Shown: positions 10,030 to 21,180 of the stretch, in pieces
How positions within the stretch are numbered: the first letter of the stretch is position 1
Layout: each line of letters opens with the position of its first letter
From: Isoetes taiwanensis
Lineage: Eukaryota; Streptophyta; Lycopodiopsida; Isoetales; Isoetaceae
Length of the DNA stretch: 64,000 nucleotides
NCBI GenBank assembly: GCA_021234155.1
Contig: JAJEKV010000013.1
Span: 250,001 to 314,000 of the forward strand
Reading direction: 5' to 3'
The notes under the pieces: model-generated
What the model was told of the DNA's origin: nothing
Seen by the model: only the letters and a program-made list of their open reading frames with translations
Databases searched by the model: none
Made by a program: the position numbers and the translations under genes

Positions 10030-11450
10030 TTAGAAACTCGATAGTGCGTACGTATGAAGTTGCACTCTATTATGTTGCATCATGGCACTATGCTCTACAT
10101 TCTCTATTGCATAACCTTTGTCTTTAACATACATTCTCTATTGCATAACCTTTGTCTTTGTTAAATATTCTTCCGTCGTACATGCGAGAGACCAAAAGAA
10201 AAAAAGAAACAAACTTATGATAATGTCAAGGAAGTGGTGTCTTCATTCTATCTTTTAAGCCAATGACAACTAGCCATGTGGCGTTGCTTCAAATCTAGAA
10301 TCACCACTGGCATGATTCTAGCCAGAAATCACAACCAGGGTAGTGATTCCAGCATGTGAACATATTAAAAATTACTATAAAAAATTGGAGTGTGGGGATT
10401 TGAACCCCACTGATGTTCCATCATCCAGAGGATTTAGAAACATACCTGAGAACCTGAGAACCTGAGAATGTAGGAATTCTGCAGCAAGATCAGTTTTGAA
10501 ATAACATAGCAATAAACATTTCTTCGAACTTTTTCATTTCATATCATACAAAATTTAAACTAAACGCAGCAGATTTCAAACTTTTCATTTTCTATCATAC
10601 AAATCATAGACCAGTCCTAATCCAATCCTACATTTGACAGAGGTTTGACGTCTTTACCCACCACGACCAGAACTGGTACATCATAATAAACACACCATAG
10701 TATTAGCGTATTGTTGATAAAATTATCATAAAATCACTATACTGTTACATACAAAGTTATATATTGAACATACATTGGATTTGTGCTTCTAAGATGCATC
10801 TTTTCCTTGAAATAGCCTACGAAAGCAACCAAAATGTTGTTAGAATAGTCTAACATGCAAGAAGAGACATAAAATTACCATAAACTCAAAACATAACCGC
10901 TAAATCTAAACCTAAAACAAAAAACAAGGACAAAGTTAAACATAATACTTATTTTGTATATAGCATTCGCTGAATTTTCTAGTTGAATAACCTTTCAAAG
11001 CATGCAAAAACAATGTTAGAATGTAAAGCATGAATGGTGCAAGAATAGAGAAAGAGAGTACCTAAATGCCAACAATCTAAATTCCAAAGAACAGAACAAC
11101 ATCATGGCTAAACTAGAATCATTTGCAGGGATCTGTGCTTCTACGAATCCTAGAAGCAGGCGAAGAAAAGATGAGAATGCAACATAGAAAAAATATAGAA
11201 AGCAAGCTTACTAGAATGTCCACTACTTGTTTGAAAGAACAGAGAAAAAAACAAGCATTAACCCTGGAAGAAATCCGGTGAAGACATAGCCATACCTTGA
11301 AGACATCTACCGTGAAGACATGGGCAAAGAACGGCAACATTAGAAAAGAAACAAGTGCCATTATCATGGACGCCTTGCCGTAGGTACACTATGGAGCAGT
11401 CAAAGACGAGCTATGGTGAGAATGACGCCTTTCTTGACGCCGTTGATCCA
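10030..11450. other. Repeat-island interior, no supported gene
   Basis: AT-rich sequence with no convincing coding frame. It contains a duplicated ACATTCTCTATTGCATAACC at about 10094-10150, a triple CCTGAGAA at 10447-10467 and the tRNA-like relic at 10386-10440. The flanking clusters at 9598 and 11901 suggest that it is the interior of one foldback-like element. Confidence 0.4.
10386..10445 (-). ncRNA. tRNA-like 3' half (relic)
   Basis: On the minus strand GGGGTTCAAATCCCC forms a perfect T-arm. A GATG…CATC stem before it could be the long variable arm of a class II tRNA (Leu/Ser type). No matching 5' acceptor strand or D-arm is found upstream, so this is at best a tRNA fragment or tRNA-derived short repeat. 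Confidence 0.25.
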
Positions 11451-11539
11451 TGCAAGCTTTGTTTGTTGATGCAGTCACGGTTGAAATAGGAGTTGGATCA
11501 CGGTTGTACATCATTTGCATTGCTCAACACAGGAAAACC

Positions 11540-11640
11540 TTAAAGAAAGAAAAGAAAAGAAAGAAAAGCTTTAGAAAGAAAGAAAGAAAAGCTTCAGAAA
11601 GAAAGAAAGAAAGAAAGAAACGCTTCGAAAGGAAGAAAGC
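11540..11640 (+). repeat. GAAA-rich microsatellite
   Basis: About 100 bp of GAAA and GAAAAGCTT units. The lysine/arginine-rich frame it creates is not considered a gene. Confidence 0.85.
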
Positions 11641-11897
11641 TTTGTTACGCCATTGCCGGAGTCAGAACAGAATCGGGAACAGAAAGAACATTGTCGCTGC
11701 ACAAAAAAAAAACAGAGTCGGGAATAGAAAGAATGGAGTCGCTGCATAAATCGGAGCCATCGCCGGAGCCATTGCAGGAAGAGGAGCAGGGCGCCAAAGT
11801 CACTAGGGTTTAGGGATCTGAGGGAAAATAGCAGTGTTGATAATTTAATTTTATCATTAATGAATGACGGATATCTTCCCCAAAAAATTCTATTTTT

Positions 11898-11993
11898 AGT
11901 GGAAACCCTTCCGGGTTCTAATATGGAAACCCTTCCGGGGTTCAATGGAAATCCGGAAGGGTTTCCATATAAAACCCCGGAAGGGTTTCCATT
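11898..11993. repeat. Hairpin array of GGAAACCCTTCCGG units, cluster 2
   Basis: Two forward units (11901, 11925) and two reverse-complement units (11953, 11977) form a second, smaller hairpin of the same family as 9598-9767. Beyond it, CTCCTTAGGGGCAACCC (12031-12048) is a rough inverted match of GGGTTTGCCCCTCCTTAGG (9548-9566), consistent with terminal inverted repeats of one element of about 2.5 kb. Confidence 0.75.
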
Positions 11994-12207
11994 AATTTAT
12001 TTAATAACCCCAATCGGGGGGAGATAGTGTGAGCGCTCCTTAGGGGCAACCCGAAAAACATTTGCCACCATATTATATTCGATCGATCAATCAAAAAGGT
12101 ATTTTACAGGACCCGGAATCATCGTGTTGAAAGGGATTCCAGGTTTTCGTTATCGGCCTCCGTTGTATTCTTGGAATGGAAACACAGTAGACAAATCTAG
12201 CCTAGAA

Positions 12208-14872
12208 ATGGAGGAGGAGAAAGCAGCAGCCTACTACGAGGAGCTTCTGCGCAAAGGAGAGGGGGCGGCTCGATTCAAGCAAGGTCTCGGTTTCAGCAGC
12301 AACTCTAATTCCAACAAGTCTTCCACTTCATTCTCAATCCCTACATCTTTGTCTAATTTTGTGAAGCAATCTAGCCCAAATTCAGCTCCGGCAATTCAGA
12401 AAGAGAGTTCCATATTCAATATTCGTGATAAGCTCAAGAAGCGGCCTGATCCTGAAGGTAGAACCAGGTCTAAGGATAGGCCTGATAGAATTGGGATTGG
12501 GGAAAGGAGAACAGTTGATGGACGAAATGGAAGGTCAAGGAGTCCATCTAGTAGTGCAGATGAGAATAAAAGGAGTTCTAGAAGAGTAGGCCGGAGCCGT
12601 TCGCCCTACAGGAGCCATCATGGTAAAAGGAGGTCATTTTCTCCTCATAGTCCTTCTCCTTATTATAGAAGAAGAGATAGGTCTGAATCTCCCAGAAGGG
12701 AACGTAATTCACCAGAACGAAGAAGAGATGGTGGCAGAAGGCGCAGAAGCCGGAGCAGAAGTATGGGGAGGGGTAGGAGCAGAAGCAGAAGCAAGAGCAG
12801 GAGTCCGGGATCCAGGCATATAAGAGATAGAGAATACAACAAATCAAGAACAAAACCCTCCCAACAGAAACCAGCTGAGCGTGACTACGCCAAACTAATA
12901 CCTAACTATGAAACTATGGTTAGTCTGCGAAGCATGTTCAAGTTTTTTACTTAATGTTTGCTGCAACACTGTTCATAATGCTCAGATAATCTTAAAGCCC
13001 ACAAAACTTACTATGGCAGTTACCCCTGGAGCTCTCAGCACTGATAAGGCTCTCGCTTTATTAGTTCTATGATGATGAATATTATTGCACAGTTTACATG
13101 CACCATTGCTTTGCAAGCCAATGTGCTGATCATAAGTCTGAACGGAATTTTAAAAATGGTTCAGCTCTACAACCATAGTCCTGCATTTATTTTCCAGATG
13201 TCTTGGTCCAATTCCAACAGTGACGTAATGGATATTCTGCTTGGATTACAGACACCTGCTGAAAAAGTAAAAGCAAAGATGAAGCTTCAGCTTTCAGAAA
13301 CTGGTACGTTTACTTTTGTAATTGATATTTGTTGGGGCTCCCTAAATATGGTTAAGAATTATTGTGAGAAACTAAAAATTTATCCGAAATTTTGTTGTAT
13401 GGAGATTTTCATGTTGTTTTCCTGGTTATAGTGTTCCTTTTATACTAAGATATTATCTCCTACTCAGTTGTGAAGGATAAAGAAAAAGGAATGACAGGAG
13501 AATGGGAGCGGTATGACTTCGATAAAAATGCACCCTTGGATGATGATGCAAAGCTTGATTATTTTGGAGGTATGATATGATGTTGATTTTGCATCTCTGA
13601 GGAACTTACAATATTACAAGCCAAGTTACTTAAAAAAGAAGAAGAAATTGTTGAATGATTTTAACTGGCGGTCCTTTATCTTCTGTCCCTGTGAGATTGC
13701 TGGCCTTTGACCATAACAAAAAGAAACAGAGCCAGACATAGTCATCCTTTTCGGTGTTTTGAAAGCATGTACCACCATGGGAGCACTCGACCATGTGAGA
13801 ATTGGACATGAGCATATTAGAAAATGTAGGGTAGAATTTGATGTGGTTATCGGGATTGTATTGGTGGATACGTATGCAACCAATTGCTGTTATCCATCTT
13901 GCAGTCTGTCATGAACATCATGTGGCATGCAATACAAGGGAAGAAATTAGTCCTGTGTTTCCTTAAAGTTTCAAGGAAAGGAGCGTACACTTTTAAGGTA
14001 AATGTAGAATTAGATTCTTATTTTTCTAGAAACTGGAAGAACACAAGCTCAGGCATAGTTTTCATAGTTATAGGCTCTTAGTCATGCTAAGTGAGTTGCA
14101 ATCCAAAGATGTATTGGACACTTTAATTACGGTCATTTTCATAATGAGGAAATGGTAGCTAGTGGCTAGTCCTTTGGATTAAATGTGTTTCTTGTGTGGG
14201 ATGTGAGCCATACGGTTACTTACATGGGTGCCTTGGGTGCTGCTGCGGAATCTAAGTTAATTAGATTCAGGTAAGTCTCAAATACGCATTCTTCAGAGGT
14301 CTATTTAAAGTGCTTTTTCTGCAACCATGCTTTATCATTATATATAAATCCCTTGATACTGTATCAAACATCAATCCTATACTCGTATACATTACCGAAT
14401 ATTTCTTACTATAGATGGCACTGGTGCTCGTGACGATACTAGTCTTATAAAGAATACTGGGGGTTCCTTTTTAGCGTCTTCGTGTCAGGTAGGTATAGGA
14501 TGACTAGTCAATAAAGTGCAGAGGTTGCAAAGCATGACAGCATGTTGGTTTGTAACAGGCAAAGAAAGAGATTAAGACACAAGAAGCACATGAAGCTGCA
14601 ATATTTGGCATTCCAATGGATCTCTCAACCAATGATAAAGATGGATCTGAAGATGCCGATGCAAATGCTTTTGGAAACGTGAAAAGGTCGGCAAAGGCTT
14701 CTAGTGTAGTCAGTGAACAGGTACTCCTGGATGCATTCACTGGTATCTCTGTGTAAGTTATTTAGTCTGCAAAATAACTTGAATCGTTTTAAAGGTTATT
14801 GCATCGCAACAAGAATCATGGCAGGAGAGAGCTCGCAAGCTAAAGGCAGCTAGGGAGATGGCATCTGCTTAG
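12208..14872 (+). CDS. RS-domain nuclear protein, putative splicing-associated (6 exons, 392 aa)
   Basis: Exons 12208-12918, 13252-13303, 13468-13569, 14415-14488, 14559-14720 and 14795-14872 (TAG) join in frame with GT-AG borders throughout (1,179 nt including stop). The start is the ATG of MEEEKAAAYYEELLRKGEG; the frame is open 28 codons further upstream but without an ATG. Residues about 105-215 are a dense Arg-Ser domain (RSRSRSMGRGRSRSRSKSR), typical of nuclear-speckle splicing factors that contact other RS proteins. Conserved-looking blocks outside it are GAARFKQGLGF near the N-terminus, RDYAKLIPNYETM-TPAEKVKAKMKLQL across intron 1, GEWERYDFDKNAPLDDDAKLDYFG, and a basic helix ESWQERARKLKAAREMASA at the end. 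I recognise the protein type but not a firm gene name. Short introns (70-845 bp) and the unbroken frame argue for a functional gene. It lies between repeats, alone. Confidence 0.88.
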
Positions 14873-15880
14873 TCAAATGCCAGGTGGTATTTCTTTTTTA
14901 TTACTTAGCTTGGACAGTTTTTACTTTAATTTTGACCAGGGCATTGCAAGTGTTTTTTTTCCTCTCTTATTCTTTGTCTTTTTCCTTTAATGTATCAGTC
15001 AAATTCATGATATATATTGTACGAGCAACCTGGCTATCTCAAGCGTAAAGCATACAAAGGTTGAAAAGGCATGCACTAGATGTAGATCAAAGTGGAAAAT
15101 CCTTTAGGAGGCGAGGTGTGTACATATTAAGATTTACAAATGTTTTGGATTATTCTGTTCTCTGTAAAGGGAATTTTATGTTGTTCCTATGATTAGTCTT
15201 TGTAATTTGTTTGTCAATGATTGATTGATAGCTTAAGGACTGACAATGACGTGTAAACAGTTGCTCAAAGGGCCACTGCTTCTCAATGCATTGTTGGTTT
15301 TGGAGATACATGGCATTGAATCCAGATTAGATACATAGCATTGCACAAATTGGGTTGTTTTGCTTTTTTCAGAAATTTGGGATGCATTTAAATGTTTTCA
15401 GATAACTAATAATAGCAGATTTTATGAACAGAAATCAAGTCTGAACCATGATCTCTCACCAAATTCCATGAAAATAAGGTTTCAAAAACATTTAGGATAT
15501 CGATTACATAGTATGTTGTTTTAGTTAGCACTGGTGGCGACAAATGAAGGTGGCAAAGAAATAAAGCTAGTAAAAAGTAATACAAGGATTTATTGCAGCC
15601 TCAACTTGGTGCAAAAGTAGCCATTGTCAGTTTAAAATGTGTAAAAGTCAAAACCATGTTAACATAGGTGTTGGATTAAACAATGTCAGTGTTGGAGTGT
15701 TGGTATTCTAGGTGGTCTATTCAATCACATACTTTGGTTATGGAAGCAGCAGATCTTGCTCAGCTTCAATATTATCTCTTGCTTCTACCAAACATCATGG
15801 GATGAAGATACATTAGCTAAGGTTAAACTTGCCATTATCATGAATGCAAGTCCTATAATCGAACTATTATTCACTTTAAC
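14873..15880. other. 3' UTR and intergenic sequence
   Basis: Follows the RS gene stop. T-rich stretches around 14890-15000 fit a 3' UTR; no clear AATAAA was singled out. No coding frame or repeat structure is supported in the remainder. Confidence 0.4.
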
Positions 15881-15884
15881 TTCT

Positions 15885-16136
15885 AGGCTATATACGGAAA
15901 ACAACTAATATTTAGCAATTTCATTTGTGTTTTTTGTATGGTTTCATTTGTGATTTTTGTATGCTTTTCAATATGGTTTTGCTATAATTTGGTTGATGTA
16001 TTTGTTTGATTGTACTAAATGGTATTTCTAGAGTGCGCTTTTTTTTTGCCGTTGATTTTTAGAAAAAATGATGATTTGATGATGGAGCAGCTCACTAGCT
16101 AGGGTTTTGGCACTGCTTCAATCTTAGATATCTCCC
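15885..16136. repeat. Dispersed repeat fragment shared with 6330-6440 and 21640
   Basis: TAGGCTATATACGGAAAACAACTA (15889-15912) recurs as TAGGCTACACGGAAAACAACTA at 21639-21660. The block around GGTATTTCTAGAGTGC (about 16021) recurs at about 6389 with the same flanks (TTGATGTATT… and GCCGTTGATTTT). These are pieces of one repeat family, here cut by Copia C at 16137. Confidence 0.6.
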
Positions 16137-16773
16137 TGTTGAAATGGGATCATATTATAATCAGAATAATAGTATCAGGGTGACATGCTGTCTATATATT
16201 CAAGGGAGAGATTTTAATGCTATATGAGCTTAAGGAGTAAGCTCTTAGAAACCTAAGGTTTAAGGTTGGATGGTTGCAATATTTGAAGCTAGGGTGCATG
16301 GTTGAATAATCGATTATACAAGTCTATGGTTGGAAATGACCATTGGCCTAAGGCACTAAATTATAATGTTAATGGAAAGGCTAGCTCGGTCAAATGGGAT
16401 AAAGCCAGATTGGAGTATTTAAATAGAAATGAGCAGGGCGAAACCGTCGAGGAGATTAAGGTGCCGATTCTCTATGGATCGGTGCCGATCACTAATAAAT
16501 TGAATGAGAATCATATAGATAAGTACAGTAAGGGATTGTTCGGATTCATATGTGTATGAATGCTCGAGCTTTTGGATTTTTAATTGATATGTGATAGAAG
16601 GGACCTTACCATTGCTACAGTGTTTTGTGTAATGCCTTTGCTACAGTACTTTAATAGTTAACCATTGAATATTTCATATTGTTGGAACTCATTGTATTGC
16701 AAAGGTTATTATCTAAGTGTGACTTGTGTTTGGTTGTAATTGCTAGACATTGTTCTATCTAAATTTCCTAACA
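16137..16773 (+). repeat. 5' LTR of Copia C
   Basis: 637 bp with inverted ends TGTT…AACA. TCTATATATTCAAG near 16190 could be the TATA element. An 85-codon open frame (16302-16559) sits inside the LTR without recognisable similarity. TGGTATCAGAGCCAGGCTC, the iMet primer site, starts two bases after the LTR end. Confidence 0.88.
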
Positions 16774-16796
16774 GTGGTATCAGAGCCAGGCTCAAA

Positions 16797-17259
16797 ATGT
16801 CTAGCAGGTTTGGAGCTTCCCTTCTATCTGGAATTAAGGTCTATGGTGGCCCTAATTTTCAAATATGGAAAGAGCAAATTAAAAATGTTTTAGAAAATGA
16901 AACTCTATGAAAATCTTATGAATCTTCAAGTGCTGTTGCAGGAAGAAGGGAGAGCAGTTCGTCTGACACAAATGCAACAGGAACCACTGTAACTAGTGGT
17001 GGAAGTGAAAATGCCAAGGTCAAAGAAGCAAAGTTGGAGCATCCATTTTGCTCAAAGTGAGAGGAAAAGCACCAGCAGAAATTTGGAGGTATTTGCTAAA
17101 ACACTTTGAAGAAAAATCATCTTCTCAGATAGACATTCTGGACAAATCTCATAGGAAACTAAGGCTTAAAGATGATGATGATCTTACCAAGATTTTTTCA
17201 AAATTTGACAATATAATAGCAGATCTGGAAGGTGCAGGAACAAGCAGCTGGCCATCTTG
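16797..17259 (+). pseudogene. Copia C gag, broken
   Basis: ATG at 16797 starts MSSRFGASLLSGIKVYGGPNFQIW, a Copia gag N-terminus with the F-x-x-W motif, then a stop at 16907. Other frames continue with KVRGKAPAEIWRYLLKHFEEK and LRLKDDDDLTKIFSKFDNII (17048-17259), the helical gag core. At least two frameshifts disrupt it. Confidence 0.75.
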
Positions 17260-18867
17260 ATTAGGAATGTAGCAAAAACCAGAGAGGCAGCTGAAGATAT
17301 GATCAGAACTGAGTTTGAACAGAACAGGGCACTCTCTGATGATAATGAAGACAATGTTAAAGTGTTGTATACTGGGAAAGGAAAATACAAAGGAAACAAC
17401 TCAAATAAGCCAAGGGAACGAAGGCAGCCTGGACCATGCTATCATTGCAAGGAGCTTGAACATTTAAAGGCAGATTGCCCTAAGCTAAGAGAAGTAGAAT
17501 GCTACAATTGTGGAGGAAAGGGACACTTTACAAATAGGTGTTCCAGCAATAGAGGAGGAAGGGGAAAAGGCAACAGGGGGAGAACTTCCTTTAGAAGTCG
17601 TGGAAAAGGTCATGGAAACAAAAATGCAGCAGTCAATCTTGCTGAAGAAACTGAAGAAGATTCGAGTGAAGAAGATGAGGATGCTGAGGTAAGGCATAAT
17701 GATATTTTGTCTATTTCAAAAGAGGAATCTAATGATTTGAATGATATGCTAATATTAGATAGTGGAGCAGAAAAAACAGTGACTGGATCAACAAAATTCT
17801 TCAAACAAGAAAATGAAGAAAGGACAGGATACATCAAACTTGGAAATGGAGAATTGCAAAAGGTTCAGTGTGGTGGTACCCTTGAGCCGTTCGATCTGCA
17901 AGGCAAAGCTGTAGTTTTGAAAGATGTGTTGTGTGTTCCAACACTAGTTAGAAATTTAATTTTTGTAAGTCAGTTAGTAGACATGGGTTATACAGTCATT
18001 TTTGACAAACTTCAGTGTACTGTGTTATTTGAGAATAAAGTTAAGTTTCTTGGAAAAAGAGTGGGGAATCTCTTTGGTTTGAATATTAATGATCTGCCTA
18101 ATGTAAATGCAATCATTATTCCTGATATAAACATTTGGCATCAAAGATTCTGCCATACCAGCAGCAAAAATATCGAGATCATGATCAAACAGGGAATTTT
18201 CAAAAAAACAAACAAAAGGGCAAAAAGGGTACTGGATATGATACATACAGATTTATGTGGACCTTTGAATGTGAGAAGCATGTCTGGAAAAAGGTATTTT
18301 GTTACATTTATTGATGATTTTAGTAGAAGAACAAAATGTATATGCTTAAGAAGAAAAAATGAAGCCTTTGAGGCATTCAAAATGTTTGCTGCAGAAGTAG
18401 AGCTTGAAACTGGAAGGAAAATTAAATGCAACAGGGGAGGTGAATATTTATCTGATGAGTTCAAAGGATATTACAAAGATAAAGGGATCAAGAGACAGCT
18501 CACTTGCAGATTCTCTCCACAACAAAATGGAGTTGCAGAGAGAAAAAATAGAACTATTCTCAATGCTGTTCGAGCAATGTTGAAACACTCAGGATTACCT
18601 AACATCTTATGGAAGGAAGCTGTAAGAACTGCAGTAGAAGTTCAAAATATGCTACCCTCAACAAGCATTAATGGTGCAATACCAGAGATGCTCTGGTCTG
18701 GAAGGAAACCAGATTTTAACAAACTAAAAGCCTATGGATGCTTAGGGTTTATTCATGTTCCCAAGGAGTTGAGATCTAAGCTTGATGATAGGGCAAAGAT
18801 TGCATTGGCTATGATGAGCATTCTAAGGCCTACAGAATGTTTGAACCAGCAAAAAGGAAGATCATAG
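17257..18867 (+). CDS. Copia C zinc knuckles, protease and integrase (536 codons)
   Basis: One long frame with, in order, two CCHC knuckles (CYHCKELEHLKADC and CYNCGGKGHFTNRC), a glycine/arginine-rich linker and an acidic linker. Then comes the aspartic-protease signature ILDSGAEKTVTGS, pre-integrase NIWHQRFCH, and the integrase core from HTDLCGPL to NGVAERKNRT. Two defects are visible. The zinc-finger half that should carry CX2C is missing between IMIKQGIFKK and KRAKRVLDMI. The second core aspartate motif, normally RSDNGGEY, reads KCNRGGEY, so a catalytic Asp is gone. The protein would not integrate. The end (LNQQKGRS) is a frameshift; the true continuation starts at 18837. Confidence 0.85.
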   Translation: MIRNVAKTREAAEDMIRTEFEQNRALSDDNEDNVKVLYTGKGKYKGNNSNKPRERRQPGPCYHCKELEHLKADCPKLREVECYNCGGKGHFTNRCSSNRGGRGKGNRGRTSFRSRGKGHGNKNAAVNLAEETEEDSSEEDEDAEVRHNDILSISKEESNDLNDMLILDSGAEKTVTGSTKFFKQENEERTGYIKLGNGELQKVQCGGTLEPFDLQGKAVVLKDVLCVPTLVRNLIFVSQLVDMGYTVIFDKLQCTVLFENKVKFLGKRVGNLFGLNINDLPNVNAIIIPDINIWHQRFCHTSSKNIEIMIKQGIFKKTNKRAKRVLDMIHTDLCGPLNVRSMSGKRYFVTFIDDFSRRTKCICLRRKNEAFEAFKMFAAEVELETGRKIKCNRGGEYLSDEFKGYYKDKGIKRQLTCRFSPQQNGVAERKNRTILNAVRAMLKHSGLPNILWKEAVRTAVEVQNMLPSTSINGAIPEMLWSGRKPDFNKLKAYGCLGFIHVPKELRSKLDDRAKIALAMMSILRPTECLNQQKGRS

Positions 18868-20225
18868 TGAGCAGGGATGTGGTCTTTGATGAAAGTCAAT
18901 GTTACAAAACTAACAAATCCTTATCTGCCAGTGTTGGGGAAAGAAAAGTTAATGAACCAGAGAAAAGGTTGGACAACACAATTTTTCTTGATGATGATGA
19001 CACGAATCCTACTGTTGTGCAGGAACAGACAAGGAATGAAGAAGTACAAACTCCTGTCAATCACGACCAAGGGATAGCAGCAACTCAAGACAATGAGATA
19101 GCTGAAGCAAGGGGTGGTCATGGGAAAAGAACAAAAGCTCAAATAGTGCAAGATGAAGCACAGGTTAGTACTTATCTCTATAATAGAGATTCCTTAGGAA
19201 GAAGTAGGAGGTTAAAAAATATTTCTGCTGAAATAAATCTAGTTGAGATATTGGCATTGCTTGACTTTGAGGCACCTTTGAGGAAGCTATAAATGGAATT
19301 GATGGGGAAGAATGGCACAAAGCTATGGAAAAGGACATTAGTGCCTTTAGAAGAACTGATACTTTTGAATTGGCAGACCTACCTAAAGATAAGAATGCAA
19401 TAGGGTGTAAATGGATTTATAAAATCAAACAAGGAACTGATGGGAATTCTATCAAATACAAGGCAAGACTTGTTGCACAAGGTTTTACCCAGAAAAAAGG
19501 GATTGATTATGAAGACACATTTTCACCTATAGTCAAGATGGCCAGCATTAGAATGCTTTTGTCAATGGCAAATGCCCAAGATCTAGAAGTTCATCACATG
19601 GATGTACTACTGCCTTCCTTAATGCCAAATTAGATGAAGAAGTCTACATGAGACAACCTCCTGGTTTTGAGCAAGGGAGAGGAAATGTGGACTCAAACAG
19701 TCCCCAAGACAATGGTATCTTTGTATGGATTCTTATTTGAAAGATCAAGGTTTTGCAAAACTTGGAAATGATGGGAACATATACCTGTTCAGGAAGGAAA
19801 AGGAATTTTGCTACATTGCCTTATATGTGGATGATAATGTCATGATTGGTAGTAACATGAATATACTGCAGAAATGCAAAGACATTTTGAAGAGTAGGTT
19901 TGAAATGACAGATTTAGGGGAATTAAAAAAATTCCTAGGGATTGAAGTTCACATAGATAGAAAAAGAAAAATTATGACTCTATCACAGGGACAAAATGTA
20001 GCAGGAATGTTAAAAAGATTCAACATGGAAGAATGTAATATTGTGAAAACTCCAATGGCTGCTGGAAGCAAGTTGTCTAAAGACCAATGCCCTGAAACAG
20101 AAAAGGAGAAACTCATAGCACAAAATTTGCCATATCGAGAGTTGATTGGATGTCTGCTCTATTTAACAAACTGCACCAGACCTGACATCTCTTATGCAGT
20201 AAATATCTTAAGCAAAGGATTCTGA
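18837..20225 (+). pseudogene. Copia C reverse transcriptase, frameshifted
   Basis: 18837-19292 gives RKIIVSRDVVFDESQ, the linker before RT. 19325-19633 gives GCKWIYKIKQGTDG, KARLVAQGFTQKKGIDYEDTFSP and a frameshift at HHMDV. 19725-20225 gives the catalytic YVDDNVMIGS, LGELKKFLGIEV and CTRPDISYAVNIL. The YVDD motif is intact but the segment with YGLKQ is damaged and reading is interrupted at least three times. Confidence 0.85.
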
Positions 20226-20755
20226 GATACCTCAAAGGTACAAGCAATTATGGTATAATGTTTAACTCAGATAATCTAGAACTTCAGTCATTTTGTGACT
20301 CAGATTGGGGTGGAGATCTTGATGAAAGAAAATCCACTTCTGGATTTATTCTGTCGCTAGGAGGTGGACCAATCTCATGGAAGTGCAAAAAACAAAGTTC
20401 AATAGCTCTCTCAACTGCAGAGGCTGAATATGCAGTCACCAAAAGAAATTGTGTGGTGTAAAGATTATTAAATGAATTAGGAATAACTCAGGAAGATCCT
20501 TTAATTTTGCAGTCAGATAGCACAAGTTGCATTGTTATGACAAAAAACCCTGTTTTACATGAAAGGAGCAAACATATAGAGTTAGAGATGCATTTTATTC
20601 GTGATCTAGTAAACAGAAATATCGTGCAGGTAAAGTATGTTCAGACAGAAAATCAACTAGCAGATATTCTCACAAAATCACTGGCTGAGAACAGGTTTAC
20701 CAAGTTGAGGGAGTTAATTAACTGCAGGGATTATAATATGAAGGGAGAGTGTTGA
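20226..20755 (+). pseudogene. Copia C RNase H, broken
   Basis: LQSFCDSDWGGDLDERKSTSGF and SWKCKKQSSIALSTAEAEY (20258-20461), a stop where tryptophan is expected (GTGTAAAG), then LQSDSTSCIVMTKNP and ENQLADILTKSL to the end at 20755. Catalytic residues are visible; the reading is broken once. Confidence 0.8.
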
Positions 20756-20819
20756 AATGGGATCATATTATAATCAGAATAATAGTATCAGGGTGACATG
20801 CTGTCTATATATTCAAGCT

Positions 20820-21180
20820 CTTATGTTTCCATCCATTCTTTATTAATGCATTAGTATTTAATTTAGGCTTCATTGTGTTTTTTATATTATGCAATTATCA
20901 TGGTTATCATTTATTCATTTTGCATTGTTACAAGTCATGCGAAGCATCTAAATCTTATTAGATGCAGCAAAGTGGACTAAATAAAATTACTTGTTGGTTA
21001 ATGATGTCATTCATCCTACTAGAATGCTTTTTGTTAATCTGTTTATTATAGTTGTCATTCATCCTACCAAGATGCTTTTTGTTAATGGTCTCCATGTCAT
21101 TCTCTATTGTATCATTGTAATTGCTTTTAAAGCCTTTGTACTTCTCTCTCTTTTTCCTTTTGTTGGCCATTTAAATGTTT
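20820..21180. other. Sequence after Copia C, no gene
   Basis: AT-rich; contains an imperfect tandem repeat GTCATTCATCCTAC(T/C)A(G/A)(A/G)ATGCTTTTTGTTAAT at 21006-21035 and 21054-21085. Nothing else is supported. Confidence 0.5.

Larger units (their letters stand above)
16137..20815 (+). mobile_element. Copia element C, decayed, 3' LTR truncated
   Basis: 5' LTR 16137-16773 (TGTTGAAATG … TTCCTAACA), primer site 16775, gag-pol 16797-20755, purine tract GAAGGGAGAG, then the first 65 bp of a 3' LTR (20750-20815) that breaks off after TATATATTCAAG. The missing 3' LTR part and loss of the right flank prevent finding a target-site duplication. Coding parts contain several frameshifts and two informative internal deletions in integrase. 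Confidence 0.9.

Noticed and set aside
11119-11367. Hydrophobic 82-codon minus-strand frame
   Set aside because: Low-complexity Phe/Leu/Ser sequence within repeat DNA, with no motif or splice context.
16302-16559. 85-codon open frame inside the 5' LTR of Copia C
   Set aside because: No start context, no similarity I recognise, and it lies entirely inside an LTR; the truncated 3' LTR lacks this part, so it cannot be compared.
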